61,790 bases of DNA, taken from NCBI RefSeq assembly GCF_016106015.1, contig NZ_JACADQ010000004.1, positions 1 through 61,790 of the forward strand, written 5' to 3'. The notes under the pieces were generated by a model. The model did no database searches. It was given only the letters and a program-made list of their open reading frames with translations, and was not told the DNA's origin. The translations under genes were made by a program, and so were the position numbers. Source of the stretch: Neoroseomonas rubea. GTDB taxonomy: Bacteria > Pseudomonadota > Alphaproteobacteria > Acetobacterales > Acetobacteraceae. Shown here piece by piece: positions 54,664 through 61,790 of this stretch; positions within the stretch are counted from its first letter, which is position 1, and the number at the start of each line of letters is the position of its first letter.

Positions 54664-55119
54664 TTATCGCGTCGTCTGCATGGCGAGGAACTCCACTTTC
54701 GTCGCCGCCGCGCGGCGCGCTTCCGCATCCCGTCGTGCCGCTTGGCCCGCGGCGAGGGGGACGACCACACCGCCCATCAGCGCGTCATGCCAGGCGGGGT
54801 CCTGCAACGCCGCGTCGAGTAGCGCGGCGAGTTCCGCCTGGCGCTTGTCACGCCCGGCGACATAGGCATGGCCGACCCGCTCGCCGAGGCGCACGGCGCA
54901 GCGGGTGACGGTCATCTCGCCGAGGTTGAAGGCCGCGCCGTCGCCCCCGGCGCGCCCGCGGACCATGACAAGGCCGGTCTCGGCCGGGCGCAGGGGTGTG
55001 TGCGGGGGCAGCGGCGGCAGCGTCGCGAGACGTCCCGCGATGTCCTCGCCGGAGGCGCGGGCGAGCACGGCCATCCAATGGCGGCGCTGTTCGGTGTGGG
55101 CGGTGTCCATGGTGCTCAT
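54664..55119 (-). CDS. phnG: PhnG, C-P lyase core subunit
   Basis: This first gene of the operon encodes a 151-aa core subunit (E. coli 150). The family hallmark RGRAGGDGAAFNLGEMTVTR is in the middle, followed by GHAYVAGRDKRQAELAALLDA. Two ATGs at 55119 and 55110 are possible; neither has a strong ribosome-binding site. The upstream 72 bp contain the likely PhnF operator and separate it from the divergent phnF gene. Confidence 0.92.
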   Translation of the reverse strand: MSTMDTAHTEQRRHWMAVLARASGEDIAGRLATLPPLPPHTPLRPAETGLVMVRGRAGGDGAAFNLGEMTVTRCAVRLGERVGHAYVAGRDKRQAELAALLDAALQDPAWHDALMGGVVVPLAAGQAARRDAEARRAAATKVEFLAMQTTR

Positions 55120-55124
55120 CTGAC

Positions 55125-55143
55125 TTATCTAGACAAATAGACA
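55125..55143. promoter_or_regulatory. Candidate PhnF operator between phnG and phnF
   Basis: The 72-bp gap between phnG and phnF holds an AT-rich core unlike its surroundings. TTATCTAGACAA (55125-55136) is an imperfect inverted repeat (10 of 12 positions) around TCTAGA, and TAGACA occurs twice, 8 bp apart (55130-55135 and 55138-55143). It lies 6-24 bp before the phnG ATG and 49-67 bp before phnF, the right place for a GntR-family repressor controlling both directions. Confidence 0.5.
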
Positions 55144-55191
55144 TCCGCCCGGCACAAAGTCCACACGGATATCCCACGGACCTGACCGCCC

Positions 55192-55938
55192 ATGGTTGAA
55201 GTTTCGATGACAGGCACGCCGCTCGCCCGCGGCCAGGGCGTCGCGCTGTGGCGCCAGATCGCGGCGGCACTGGAAGGCGAGATTGCCGGCGGCGGCAAGG
55301 GTGCGGGCGAGCGCCTGCCCACCGAAGCCGCGCTGACCGCGCGCTTCGCCGTGAACCGCCACACGGTGCGCCGCGCGCTCGAGGATCTGGAGGCGCGCGG
55401 CCTGATCCGCGTCGAGCAGGGGCGCGGCGCCTTCGTCGCGGAGGATGTGGTGGACTACCGTCTCGGCCCGCGCACGCGCTTTTCGGAACTCATTCGTCGG
55501 CAGAACCGTGAACCGGCCGGGCGTGTCCTGCGGATCGCGGAGGTCGCGGCGGAAACGCAGGTTGCCGAGGCGCTCGGCATCCGCCGCGGGCGGCTTGTGC
55601 TGCGTGTCGACCGGCTCGGGCTTTCGAACGGACGGCCGGTCGTGCTCGGCCAGCATCATTTCCCGCTGCCGCGCTGCACCGCCGCGGCCGAGGCGCTGGG
55701 GCAGAACGGCTCGATCACGGCGGCCCTCGCGGCCTGCGGCGTCGCGGACTACCGGCGCCGTTCGTCCCGCATCACGGCGCGGCTGCCGACGCCGGAGGAA
55801 GCGGATCTTCTCCAGCAGTCGCGCTCCCGCCCCGTGCTGATGGCCGAATCGGTGAATGTCGACCCGGCGGGCGAGCCCGTGGACTTTACGCTCGCGGTCT
55901 ATGCGGCCGGGCGGGTGCAATTGGTTGTGGAGCCCTGA
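55192..55938 (+). CDS. phnF: PhnF, GntR-family regulator of the phosphonate cluster
   Basis: This transcription factor of 248 aa is in the GntR/HutC family. The winged-helix domain (residues about 20-90) has LPTEAALTARFAVNRHTVRR as the helix-turn-helix. A UTRA ligand-binding domain follows (about 95-245), ending VDFTLAVYAAGRVQLVVEP. PhnF-type proteins repress or activate phn genes in response to a pathway ligand or phosphate supply. It is divergent from phnG and 4 bp upstream of the second phnM-like gene. The ATG at 55192 and a second at 55207 are both possible. Confidence 0.9.
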   Translation: MVEVSMTGTPLARGQGVALWRQIAAALEGEIAGGGKGAGERLPTEAALTARFAVNRHTVRRALEDLEARGLIRVEQGRGAFVAEDVVDYRLGPRTRFSELIRRQNREPAGRVLRIAEVAAETQVAEALGIRRGRLVLRVDRLGLSNGRPVVLGQHHFPLPRCTAAAEALGQNGSITAALAACGVADYRRRSSRITARLPTPEEADLLQQSRSRPVLMAESVNVDPAGEPVDFTLAVYAAGRVQLVVEP

Positions 55939-55942
55939 TCCG

Positions 55943-57082
55943 ATGGCGTGGACATTGAATGGTGGCACCGTCCTGCGGGACGGGGCGATGGCGGAGGGCG
56001 CGCTGGCGCTGGCAGGCGGCCAGGTGGCGGAGGCGCCGGTTGCCGGCGCGCGCCCCTTCGACGCATCCGGGCTGCTCGTGCTGCCGGGGCTGGTCGACAT
56101 CCATGGCGACGCGCATGAGCGGCAGATGCAGCCGCGCCCCGGGGTCGACCTGCCGATCGGCCTCGCTCTGCGCGATTCGGCAGCGCAACTCATCGCCTGC
56201 GGCATCACCACGGCCTTTCTCGGCGTGACGCTGTCCTGGGAGCCGGGACTGCGGTCGCTGGACTCCTGGCGCGCGCTGAAGGCGGCGTTGCCGGCGGCGC
56301 GTGCGGCATCCGCGACCGATCTGCGCGTGCATCTGCGCTTCGAGGCGGACAACCTCGACGCGCTCGAGGATGCGCTGGAGGGCATTGGCGACGGGTCGGT
56401 GCATCTGCTCGGCTTCAACGACCATACGCCGGCGATCGCACGGCGGCTCGATGATGCGACCCACATTGCGAAGTATGCGGGCCGCGCGGGGATGAAGGCG
56501 GATGCGTTCCGGGCGCTTGCCGAATCGGTCGTCGCGCGGCGCGGCGAGATTCCGGCAGCGCGCGCCCGGCTGGCCGAGGCCGCGCGCCGGGCCGGCATCC
56601 CCGTGCTGAGCCATGACGACGCGACGCTGGACGATCGCGCGCATTACCGCGCGCATGGCGCGACGATCTGCGAGTTCCCGATGGCCGAGGAGGTCGCGGT
56701 CGCGGCGCGCGGGGCGGGCGAGCATGTGGTGATGGGCGCGCCAAACGTGGTGCGCGGGGGCAGCCATCTCGGCTGGGCCTCCGCCGCGCCGCTGGCCGAG
56801 CGCGGGATCGTGACCGTGCTCGCCTCCGACTACGTCTGGCCGGCGATGCTGGAAGCCGCCTTCGCCATGGTCCGGCGCGGCGCGATGGACCTGCCGCGCG
56901 CCTGGGCGCTCGTCTCCGGGAACCCGGCGGAGGCTTGCGGGCTTGCGGACCGCGGGCGGCTGGCGCCCGGGCTGCGCGCGGATGTGGTGGTGGTGGACCC
57001 GGCCGGGCCCGCGCCGGTCGCGGTCTTCGCGCGCGGCGAACTGGCCTGGCTGGCGCCGGGGGCCGCGTCGCGCCTGGGATGA
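55943..57082 (+). CDS. Second PhnM-like amidohydrolase, divergent from canonical PhnM
   Basis: This 379-aa protein of the PhnM family lies directly after phnF, not in the main operon. The metal motif is VDIHGDAHERQMQPR rather than HTDNLERQ of the PhnM at 49560, but LSHDDATLDD, GAPNVVRGGSHLG and LASDYVWPAM keep the PhnM frame. It may handle a different ribose phosphonate triphosphate or a related nucleotide. The start at 55943 is 4 bp after the phnF stop, so the two are co-transcribed. Confidence 0.85.
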   Translation: MAWTLNGGTVLRDGAMAEGALALAGGQVAEAPVAGARPFDASGLLVLPGLVDIHGDAHERQMQPRPGVDLPIGLALRDSAAQLIACGITTAFLGVTLSWEPGLRSLDSWRALKAALPAARAASATDLRVHLRFEADNLDALEDALEGIGDGSVHLLGFNDHTPAIARRLDDATHIAKYAGRAGMKADAFRALAESVVARRGEIPAARARLAEAARRAGIPVLSHDDATLDDRAHYRAHGATICEFPMAEEVAVAARGAGEHVVMGAPNVVRGGSHLGWASAAPLAERGIVTVLASDYVWPAMLEAAFAMVRRGAMDLPRAWALVSGNPAEACGLADRGRLAPGLRADVVVVDPAGPAPVAVFARGELAWLAPGAASRLG

Positions 57083-57205
57083 GGAGGAAAGGTGGCTGCC
57101 CGCGTCGGTGTCGTTCCCGAGCCGTTTCGGCATGCATCACATAACCAAAACGTAACCTCAGCCTCACCATCATGAGTGATCGCCTAAGGGACCACGAGGA
57201 TCCTC

Positions 57206-59602
57206 ATGATCAAGACCATCGCCACCGCCTCGATCGGCCGCGTGGCGACCGTGCTCGCCTCCCTGCTGGCGGCGATCGCCCTCATGCTGGCGGTGAAGCT
57301 CGTTCTCGACCGTGTCCAGGAATGGCGCGACGCGGATCGCCAGCGGGTCGTCGCCGTGGCCGGAAGCGTCCTGACCGACGCGCTCATCGAACTCTCGACC
57401 GAGCGCTCCGTGGTCCAGCTGAGCCTTGGTCAAACCCATCCGATCCTGCCGACCTACCGGGAGATGGTCGAGACGCAGCGCCGGCGTGCCGCCGAAGGCT
57501 TCGCCGCGGCGCGCGGCCTGCTCGAATCCCTCGGCACGCGGGAAGCCCGCGACGTGATCGACCAGCTCGACCGCCGTCTCGCCGCGCTTGCCGCGCTGCG
57601 CGCGGCCGCCGACGCCCAGCTTGCTCGCTCAGAGGCCGAGCGTGACCCGAACATGTTGCCGCGCTGGTCGAACGAAGTGCCCGCGCTGATCTCGAGCATC
57701 GGCAACCGACGCGCGGCGATCCGGGGACCGGACGACCTGCTGCCGGCCCGCGTCGGCCTGTTGGAGGAAATCCAGCTCGCAGGCTGGGCGCTTCGCGAAT
57801 ACAGCGGCCGCGACCGCACCCTGCTCGCATCGGCGCTCGCCCGCGGCGTCCCGCTCTCGCCGGCCGCGATTGCCGCCATGCAGGGCTTCGAGGGCGCGGT
57901 CGCCCGTCGGCTCGAGATGATCGAGGCGCTGGCCGAGCGTCCCGGCGTCACGCCCGACATGGGCGCCCGCATCCGCGAGACGCTGGAGCGCTATCGTGGG
58001 GATCATGCCTCGATGCGACGGACGCTCATCGAGGCGGCGACCGCGCGCGCGCCCTATCCGGTGACCTTCGATGCTTATTTCGCGGCGACGAACCAGACGC
58101 TCGACATGGCGACCGCGCTCGCGCGCGCGGCAGGCGACATGAACCGCAGCTACTGGGATGCGACGGGGCAGCAGACGCTGCGCGCCGCGGTCTTCGCCGC
58201 CGCGGTGGCGACGCTCGCTCTGCTGGGCGCCGCCTGTCTCGTATGGTTTGTACGCCGCCGGGTGTCGGCGCCCGCCGAAGCCCTGGCGAATGTGGTCGAG
58301 GAAATCGCGCGCGGACGGCTCGACGCGCCGGCGCCCGAGGGAACCCTGCCGGCCGAGATGGCGCGCCTGGCCGGCGCCGTGGAAGTGCTGCGCGGCGCGC
58401 TCGCCGCCGCCCGCGAGACGGAGGCCGAGGCCGCGCGCGAGCGTGAGCAGAAACTCCGCCGCCAGCAGGACACGGAGCGCTTCACTACCGATTTCGCGAC
58501 CGTCATCGGGGCCGTACTGGATGATTTCGGCGCGGCCGCCGATCGGATGCGCCATTCCGCGCAGTCCATGGCCGGCCTGTCCCGCGTCACGCGGGAGGAG
58601 GCGGGTGCCGTCCATGTCGCGAGCGAGGAGGGCGCCGAGGGCCTCGCGCGCGCGGCCGAGGCGGCCGAGCACCTTGAGGAGAGCACCAGGGAAGTCGCGG
58701 CCGGCATGCGCCGCACGACAGAGGATGTCGCGGCCGCGGTCGCGGCGATGGCGGGGAGCGAGCGGCTTGTCGCCGACCTGTCCAACGCGACCGAGGAGAT
58801 CGGGCGCGTCGTGGAGACGATCCGGGCCATCGCCGACCAGACCAACCTGCTCGCACTCAACGCGACGATCGAGGCGGCGCGCGCGGGGGAGGCCGGCAAG
58901 GGCTTCGCGGTCGTGGCGAGCGAGGTGAAGGCGCTGGCCGCGCAGACCGCGCGCGCGACTGAGGATGTCGGCCAGCGGATCATGACGGTGCAGGCCACCG
59001 CGGCCGAGACCGCGGCATCGATCGCCCGCATCGCCGGATCCATCAGCGCGGTGCGCGAGGCGGCCGAGGTCATCGGCGCCGCGATGCGCCCGCAATCAGA
59101 GGCGATCGGCCTGATCGCCGAGCGGATCGGCCGCACCGCGGAAGGCACGCGCCACGTCCTCGGCCGCGTTGGGCGCCTGAACGGCAAGGCCGACGAAGGC
59201 AGCGCCGCGGCGGAAACCGTGCTGGCCGCCGCGGGCGACCTCGGCAGCCGTGCCGCCACGTTGCGGGGCGAGGTGCAGCAGTTCCTGGTTGCGCTCGAAC
59301 ACGCCGGGGAACGGCGCCGCTTCGATCGCCACCCGGTCGATTGCCCGGTGAAGGTGACCTGGCGCGGTCAGGAGATGGCGGGCCGGGCGCGGGACGTGTC
59401 GGGCGGCGGCGCCGGCCTCGACATCACCCTGCCGGCGCCACCCGGGACGGAAGTGGCCATCGCATTCGATGGCGGCCGCGCACACCCGGCGCGCGTCGCG
59501 CGCCACAGTCCGGCTGGCAGCGCGTTGTTCTTCACCGATGCAGAAGCGGCGGCGCCGGATTTGGAGCGCATCCTTGGCGCCACGCGCAAGGCGGCGGCCT
59601 GA
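57206..59602 (+). CDS. Methyl-accepting chemotaxis protein with C-terminal PilZ domain
   Basis: This membrane chemoreceptor is 798 aa. Helix 1 is near residues 8-30 and a helical ligand-sensing region extends to about 325. Helix 2 is at about 327-351, a HAMP domain follows to about 400, and the signalling domain contains the hairpin [17 protein letters not shown] and [11 protein letters not shown]. From residue 702 a PilZ domain follows, with RRFDR (704-708) and DVSGGG (730-735), the c-di-GMP-binding motifs. The receptor could therefore respond both to a small ligand and to c-di-GMP. GAGG sits 6 bp before the ATG. No other chemotaxis gene is near. Confidence 0.9.
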   Translation: MIKTIATASIGRVATVLASLLAAIALMLAVKLVLDRVQEWRDADRQRVVAVAGSVLTDALIELSTERSVVQLSLGQTHPILPTYREMVETQRRRAAEGFAAARGLLESLGTREARDVIDQLDRRLAALAALRAAADAQLARSEAERDPNMLPRWSNEVPALISSIGNRRAAIRGPDDLLPARVGLLEEIQLAGWALREYSGRDRTLLASALARGVPLSPAAIAAMQGFEGAVARRLEMIEALAERPGVTPDMGARIRETLERYRGDHASMRRTLIEAATARAPYPVTFDAYFAATNQTLDMATALARAAGDMNRSYWDATGQQTLRAAVFAAAVATLALLGAACLVWFVRRRVSAPAEALANVVEEIARGRLDAPAPEGTLPAEMARLAGAVEVLRGALAAARETEAEAAREREQKLRRQQDTERFTTDFATVIGAVLDDFGAAADRMRHSAQSMAGLSRVTREEAGAVHVASEEGAEGLARAAEAAEHLEESTREVAAGMRRTTEDVAAAVAAMAGSERLVADLSNATEEIGRVVETIRAIADQTNLLALNATIEAARAGEAGKGFAVVASEVKALAAQTARATEDVGQRIMTVQATAAETAASIARIAGSISAVREAAEVIGAAMRPQSEAIGLIAERIGRTAEGTRHVLGRVGRLNGKADEGSAAAETVLAAAGDLGSRAATLRGEVQQFLVALEHAGERRRFDRHPVDCPVKVTWRGQEMAGRARDVSGGGAGLDITLPAPPGTEVAIAFDGGRAHPARVARHSPAGSALFFTDAEAAAPDLERILGATRKAAA

Positions 59603-59732
59603 GGCGAGGGGCGGCGGCTGGCGGAAGGAGTCGGATCCGAATCGTGAGTACGTCGTGGCCGTCCGGCGCCGACGGGCGTGCTCCCCGTCATTGGCCCTTG
59701 CTGACGCGCGGCTGTCAGAGGCCGACGACCAG

Positions 59733-59852
59733 ATGACGCCCCTGCAAGCCGGGTTCTGCCGGAACCTCTCGGCATGGGCCGGCGCAGTCTCGCCGCGTCA
59801 GGTGGAGGTCTTGGCCGAGATCGAGAGGAAAGTCGGCCGCCGCTCGGCGTGA
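59733..59852 (+). CDS. Doubtful 39-aa remnant or small protein
   Basis: This short frame begins MTPLQAGFCRNLSAWAGAV and ends with SPRQVEVLAEIERKVGRRSA. The (L/V)SPRQ-x-VL-x-x-I pattern resembles C-terminal pieces of proteins carried by phages and mobile elements, but I cannot place it. There is no good ribosome-binding site. It could be a remnant of a larger gene next to the island edge or chance. Confidence 0.3.
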   Translation: MTPLQAGFCRNLSAWAGAVSPRQVEVLAEIERKVGRRSA

Positions 59853-59946
59853 CGGCACGCCGCATGGCGGCATCCCCGCTGATGGGGACACGTTGATGGG
59901 GTCTATTTTCAGAAAGCCGCAGAAAATCGACGCTTCTTGGGAAAGG

Positions 59947-59963
59947 TGGCTCCCCGAGTTGGA
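59947..59963 (-). repeat. tRNA 3'-end fragment, probable att site core (tRNA-Asn type)
   Basis: On the minus strand these 17 bases read TCCAACTCGGGGAGCCA: a T-stem 3' half (CCAAC), a seven-base acceptor strand (TCGGGGA), a discriminator G and CCA. This is exactly the layout of a tRNA 3' end, and the acceptor sequence fits alphaproteobacterial tRNA-Asn from memory. The rest of the tRNA is absent. The fragment lies 174 bp before a tyrosine recombinase, as expected for the duplicated core at the left end of an element inserted in a tRNA gene. The intact tRNA should lie beyond the right end of the element. Confidence 0.6.
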
Positions 59964-60049
59964 TCATAGCGCCCGTCCCGCTTGATCCCGTGATGTGCCA
60001 TCGCATCCCACAATTACCTTGATAACCGCCGGGTGTGGCGCTTACTGGC

Positions 60050-60112
60050 GGCCCCATTCATTCCAGCCCATCCCAAGCCATCCCGGCGCGGCGAATGGGG
60101 CCGAATGGGGCC
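60050..60112. repeat. Direct and inverted decamer repeats before the integrase gene
   Basis: GAATGGGGCC occurs in tandem (60093-60102 and 60103-60112), and its exact reverse complement GGCCCCATTC lies at 60050-60059. Between them CCCATCCC and GCCATCCC form a further near-repeat. Such small repeats between an att core and an integrase gene are typical arm-type binding sites for the recombinase or its partner. Confidence 0.45.
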
Positions 60113-60137
60113 GCTGAGAAGGAGAACCTCGCCCCCC

Positions 60138-61406
60138 ATGCTTACCGAAGCCCAGGTCCGAGCCGCCAAGCCGGGCCGCTATTCCGATGGCCGAGGCGAC
60201 GGCCTGATGCTGTTCGTCAGCCCGACCGGCGCCCGGAAATGGGTCCAGCGCGTCCGGATCGGCACCCGCTATCGCGAAGTCGGCCACGGCGGCTATCCGG
60301 AGGTCGGTCTGGCCGAAGCCCGGCGCCGTGCCGCCGAGGCAAAGTTGCAAATCGCCGCCGGCGTCGATCCCATCGAGGCGCGCCGCGCGGCGAAGGCGAC
60401 CGAGATCGCGCACCTGGGCCGGACGCTGCGCGATGCGGTCGAAGGCTACATCGGCGCGCATGGCGCCGCGTGGCGATCGGAGAAGACCGCGACGCTGTTC
60501 CGCCGCAGCCTGGAACAGCACGCGGCCGGCCTGCTGGCCCGCGATCCGGTCGGCATCGGCCTCGATGATGTGCGCGCTGTCCTGGCGCCGATCTGGACCA
60601 CGAAGCCGGTCCTCGCGCAGAAGGTCCGCTCCCGGCTTGAGCATGCGCTCGAATGGGCGGCGGCGGCGGGATGGCGGCCCCATGGTCAGAACCCGGCGGC
60701 GTGGCGCGGCGCGCTGCGGACGCTGCTGGCGAAGCCTGGGAAGGTGACGCGCAATCGGCATCACCCGGCGCTGCCATGGGCGCAGATGCCCGCCTTCGTC
60801 GCCGCGCTGCGGGACGAGAATGGCAATGCCGCCCGCTGCCTGGAATTCGTGGTCCTGACGGCCTGCCGATCGGGCGAGGCGCGCGGCGCGTGCTGGTCGG
60901 AAGTGGACCTCGATGCCGCGACATGGACGATCCCGCCCGGTCGGATGAAGTCGGGCAAAATGCACCGCGTCCCATTGCCGGGGGCGGCGTTGGCGCTGCT
61001 GCGCGCGATGCTGCCGGCGGGCGGGAAGAAGCCGCCGGGCCTGATCTTCCCCAACAGCAGGACGGGCGAGGAATTCTCCGACGCGGCGCTGCTGGCGCTG
61101 GTGCGGCGGATGGATGAAGCCGCGACCAGGGCGGGCGGCGCCGGCTGGCGGGACGAGCATGGCGAGCGCGCCACGCCCCATGGGATGCGATCGGCCTTCC
61201 GCGACTGGTGCGGCGACAGCGGCCAGCCGCGCGAAGTCGCCGAGGCTGCGCTGGCGCATGCGATGGGCAGCGCGACCGAGCGGGCTTATGCGAGATCCGA
61301 TCTGTTCGATCGGCGGCGCGCGTTGATGGAGGCGTGGGCTGGGCTCTGCGCTGGCGATGCGCGGCCGGGCGCGAATGTCGTGCCGATGCGGGGGGCGGTG
61401 GCATGA
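60138..61406 (+). CDS. Tyrosine recombinase / integrase with N-terminal arm domain
   Basis: This site-specific recombinase of 422 aa is of the P4/phage-integrase type. The N-terminal DUF4102-like arm-binding domain (residues about 1-85) opens LTEAQVRAAKPGRYSDGRG and has GLMLFVSPTGARKWVQR and the VGHGGYPEVGLAEARR segment. The catalytic domain has Arg244 (TACRSGEARG), Lys271 (MKSGKMHRV), His348-x-x-Arg351 (TPHGMRSAFRDW), His374 and the nucleophile Tyr384 (TERAYARSD). It looks intact. The ATG at 60138 fits the family start. It overlaps the next gene by 4 bp and lies just inside a tRNA-type att core, so it probably drives the element that begins here. Confidence 0.9.
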   Translation: MLTEAQVRAAKPGRYSDGRGDGLMLFVSPTGARKWVQRVRIGTRYREVGHGGYPEVGLAEARRRAAEAKLQIAAGVDPIEARRAAKATEIAHLGRTLRDAVEGYIGAHGAAWRSEKTATLFRRSLEQHAAGLLARDPVGIGLDDVRAVLAPIWTTKPVLAQKVRSRLEHALEWAAAAGWRPHGQNPAAWRGALRTLLAKPGKVTRNRHHPALPWAQMPAFVAALRDENGNAARCLEFVVLTACRSGEARGACWSEVDLDAATWTIPPGRMKSGKMHRVPLPGAALALLRAMLPAGGKKPPGLIFPNSRTGEEFSDAALLALVRRMDEAATRAGGAGWRDEHGERATPHGMRSAFRDWCGDSGQPREVAEAALAHAMGSATERAYARSDLFDRRRALMEAWAGLCAGDARPGANVVPMRGAVA

Positions 61407-61790
61407 CCGACGCCGCGCTCCTGACCGCATGTGAAGCGATGTGGGCATTGGCCGACGAGGCGGATCGTGCCGCCTGGGCCGCCGCCGATCGGCTGGTGCC
61501 TTCGGATGCTGACCCGCTGCCGATGATCGGCGCCCGCCTGGGCATCGAGGCCTCGCTTCACCGCCGGCTGCATGCTGCGCTGTCGGCAGGCGCGATGCTC
61601 GCGCAGGGGTGGCCCGATGATGGCGGCCCGCGCTGCATGATCCCGCCGCCGGCCTGGGCGGGCCTGGGCCTGGATGTGGCGCGCGCCAGGGCCGAAGGCG
61701 GGGGGCGGGCCTGGGCTGGGCTGCGCTTCTGGCCCGCGCCGGCCCCGGCGGCGCCCACAGCGCCCCCTTCGGCGCCTTCCGGGGCTGCCC
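61403..61790 (+). CDS. Unknown gene coupled to the integrase, cut by the window end
   Basis: An ATG overlapping the integrase stop (ATGA) opens a frame that stays open to the end of the window, at least 129 codons. The visible part begins MTDAALLTACEAMWALADEA, continues with GARLGIEASLHRRLHAALSAG and a GWPDDGGPRCMIPPPAWAGLG segment, then turns Pro/Ala-rich. I do not recognise it. The position suggests an element-borne gene translated with the integrase, but no excisionase-like helix-turn-helix is obvious. Confidence 0.6.
   Translation, partial: MTDAALLTACEAMWALADEADRAAWAAADRLVPSDADPLPMIGARLGIEASLHRRLHAALSAGAMLAQGWPDDGGPRCMIPPPAWAGLGLDVARARAEGGGRAWAGLRFWPAPAPAAPTAPPSAPSGAA

Larger units (their letters stand above)
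59603..60137. other. Mostly non-coding gap between MCP gene and integrase
   Basis: This 535-bp stretch is largely free of convincing genes. It holds a doubtful 39-codon frame (59733-59852), the heptamer GATGGGG twice near 59880-59900, the tRNA-derived att core (59947-59963) and the repeat block before the integrase (60050-60112). Base composition from 59890 to 60030 is less GC-rich than the flanks, as expected around a recombination site. Confidence 0.6.

Noticed and set aside
59947-59963. An intact tRNA gene at the tRNA-like sequence
   Set aside because: Only the 3' 17 bases are tRNA-like; the anticodon and D arms cannot be found next to it, so it is listed as an att remnant.
59368-60057. 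Antisense 229-codon frame across the MCP end and the att region
   Set aside because: It has no recognisable domain, overlaps the PilZ part of the MCP gene, and no ribosome-binding site is evident.

Overview
The window is very GC-rich with dense coding, many 4-bp ATGA start/stop overlaps and short intergenic gaps. The protein set (oligopeptide-type ABC importers, C-P lyase, a YraN/ComM pair, a CtrA-type box) points to an alphaproteobacterium. An Acetobacteraceae (Roseomonas-like) source is my best guess from composition and gene types, but no rRNA or marker gene is present to prove it.

Layout. (1) 1-10.1 kb: hydroxypyruvate isomerase, an AI-2E-family permease, a complete five-gene peptide/solute ABC importer, and a gamma-glutamyltransferase (GGT) overlapping a small membrane protein. 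(2) 10.1-15.8 kb: YraN, an unknown lipoprotein coupled to a ComM-type ATPase, and an M19 dipeptidase coupled to a histone-deacetylase-fold amidohydrolase. (3) 15.8-26.7 kb: a tight nine-gene run made of a second importer (binding protein, two permeases, a fused double ATPase) followed by three M20 hydrolases, a GNAT acetyltransferase and an MlrC/M81 protein. It looks like a dedicated uptake and hydrolysis pathway for a modified amino acid or peptide. (4) 26.7-37.7 kb: KDG kinase and KDPG-type aldolase, a small CtrA-boxed protein, a CorC/HlyC-type protein, XGPRT and CsaA, a second GGT with a macrodomain protein and an amidase, a small lipoprotein, a stand-alone Lrp/AsnC sensor domain, and a pair of peptide-ABC ATPases without permeases. 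(5) 37.8-48.3 kb: an RND efflux adaptor and pump, a TPP enzyme, a carboxymuconolactone-decarboxylase-like protein, a flavodoxin-like protein, and a three-gene operon with a third GGT-like enzyme. (6) 48.4-57.1 kb: a C-P lyase (phosphonate) cluster with phnG-H-I-J-K-L-M and a 2H-phosphoesterase on the minus strand, phnN convergent to it, and phnF plus a second phnM-like gene divergent. PhnCDE, PhnO and PhnP are not in the window. (7) 57.2-59.6 kb: a chemoreceptor ending in a PilZ domain. (8) 59.9 kb to the end: a 17-bp piece identical in form to the 3' end of a tRNA (probably tRNA-Asn), repeats, a tyrosine recombinase and a coupled unknown gene. This looks like the left edge of an integrated element running out of the window.

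Together the genes describe a bacterium that scavenges organic nitrogen and phosphorus: importers feed peptides or amides to GGTs, dipeptidases, amidases and M20 enzymes, and the phn cluster turns phosphonates into PRPP. The strongest leads are the nine-gene uptake/hydrolase operon, the phn cluster with its possible PhnP replacement and second PhnM, the tRNA-derived att site, the CtrA box, and a macrodomain with altered active-site residues.
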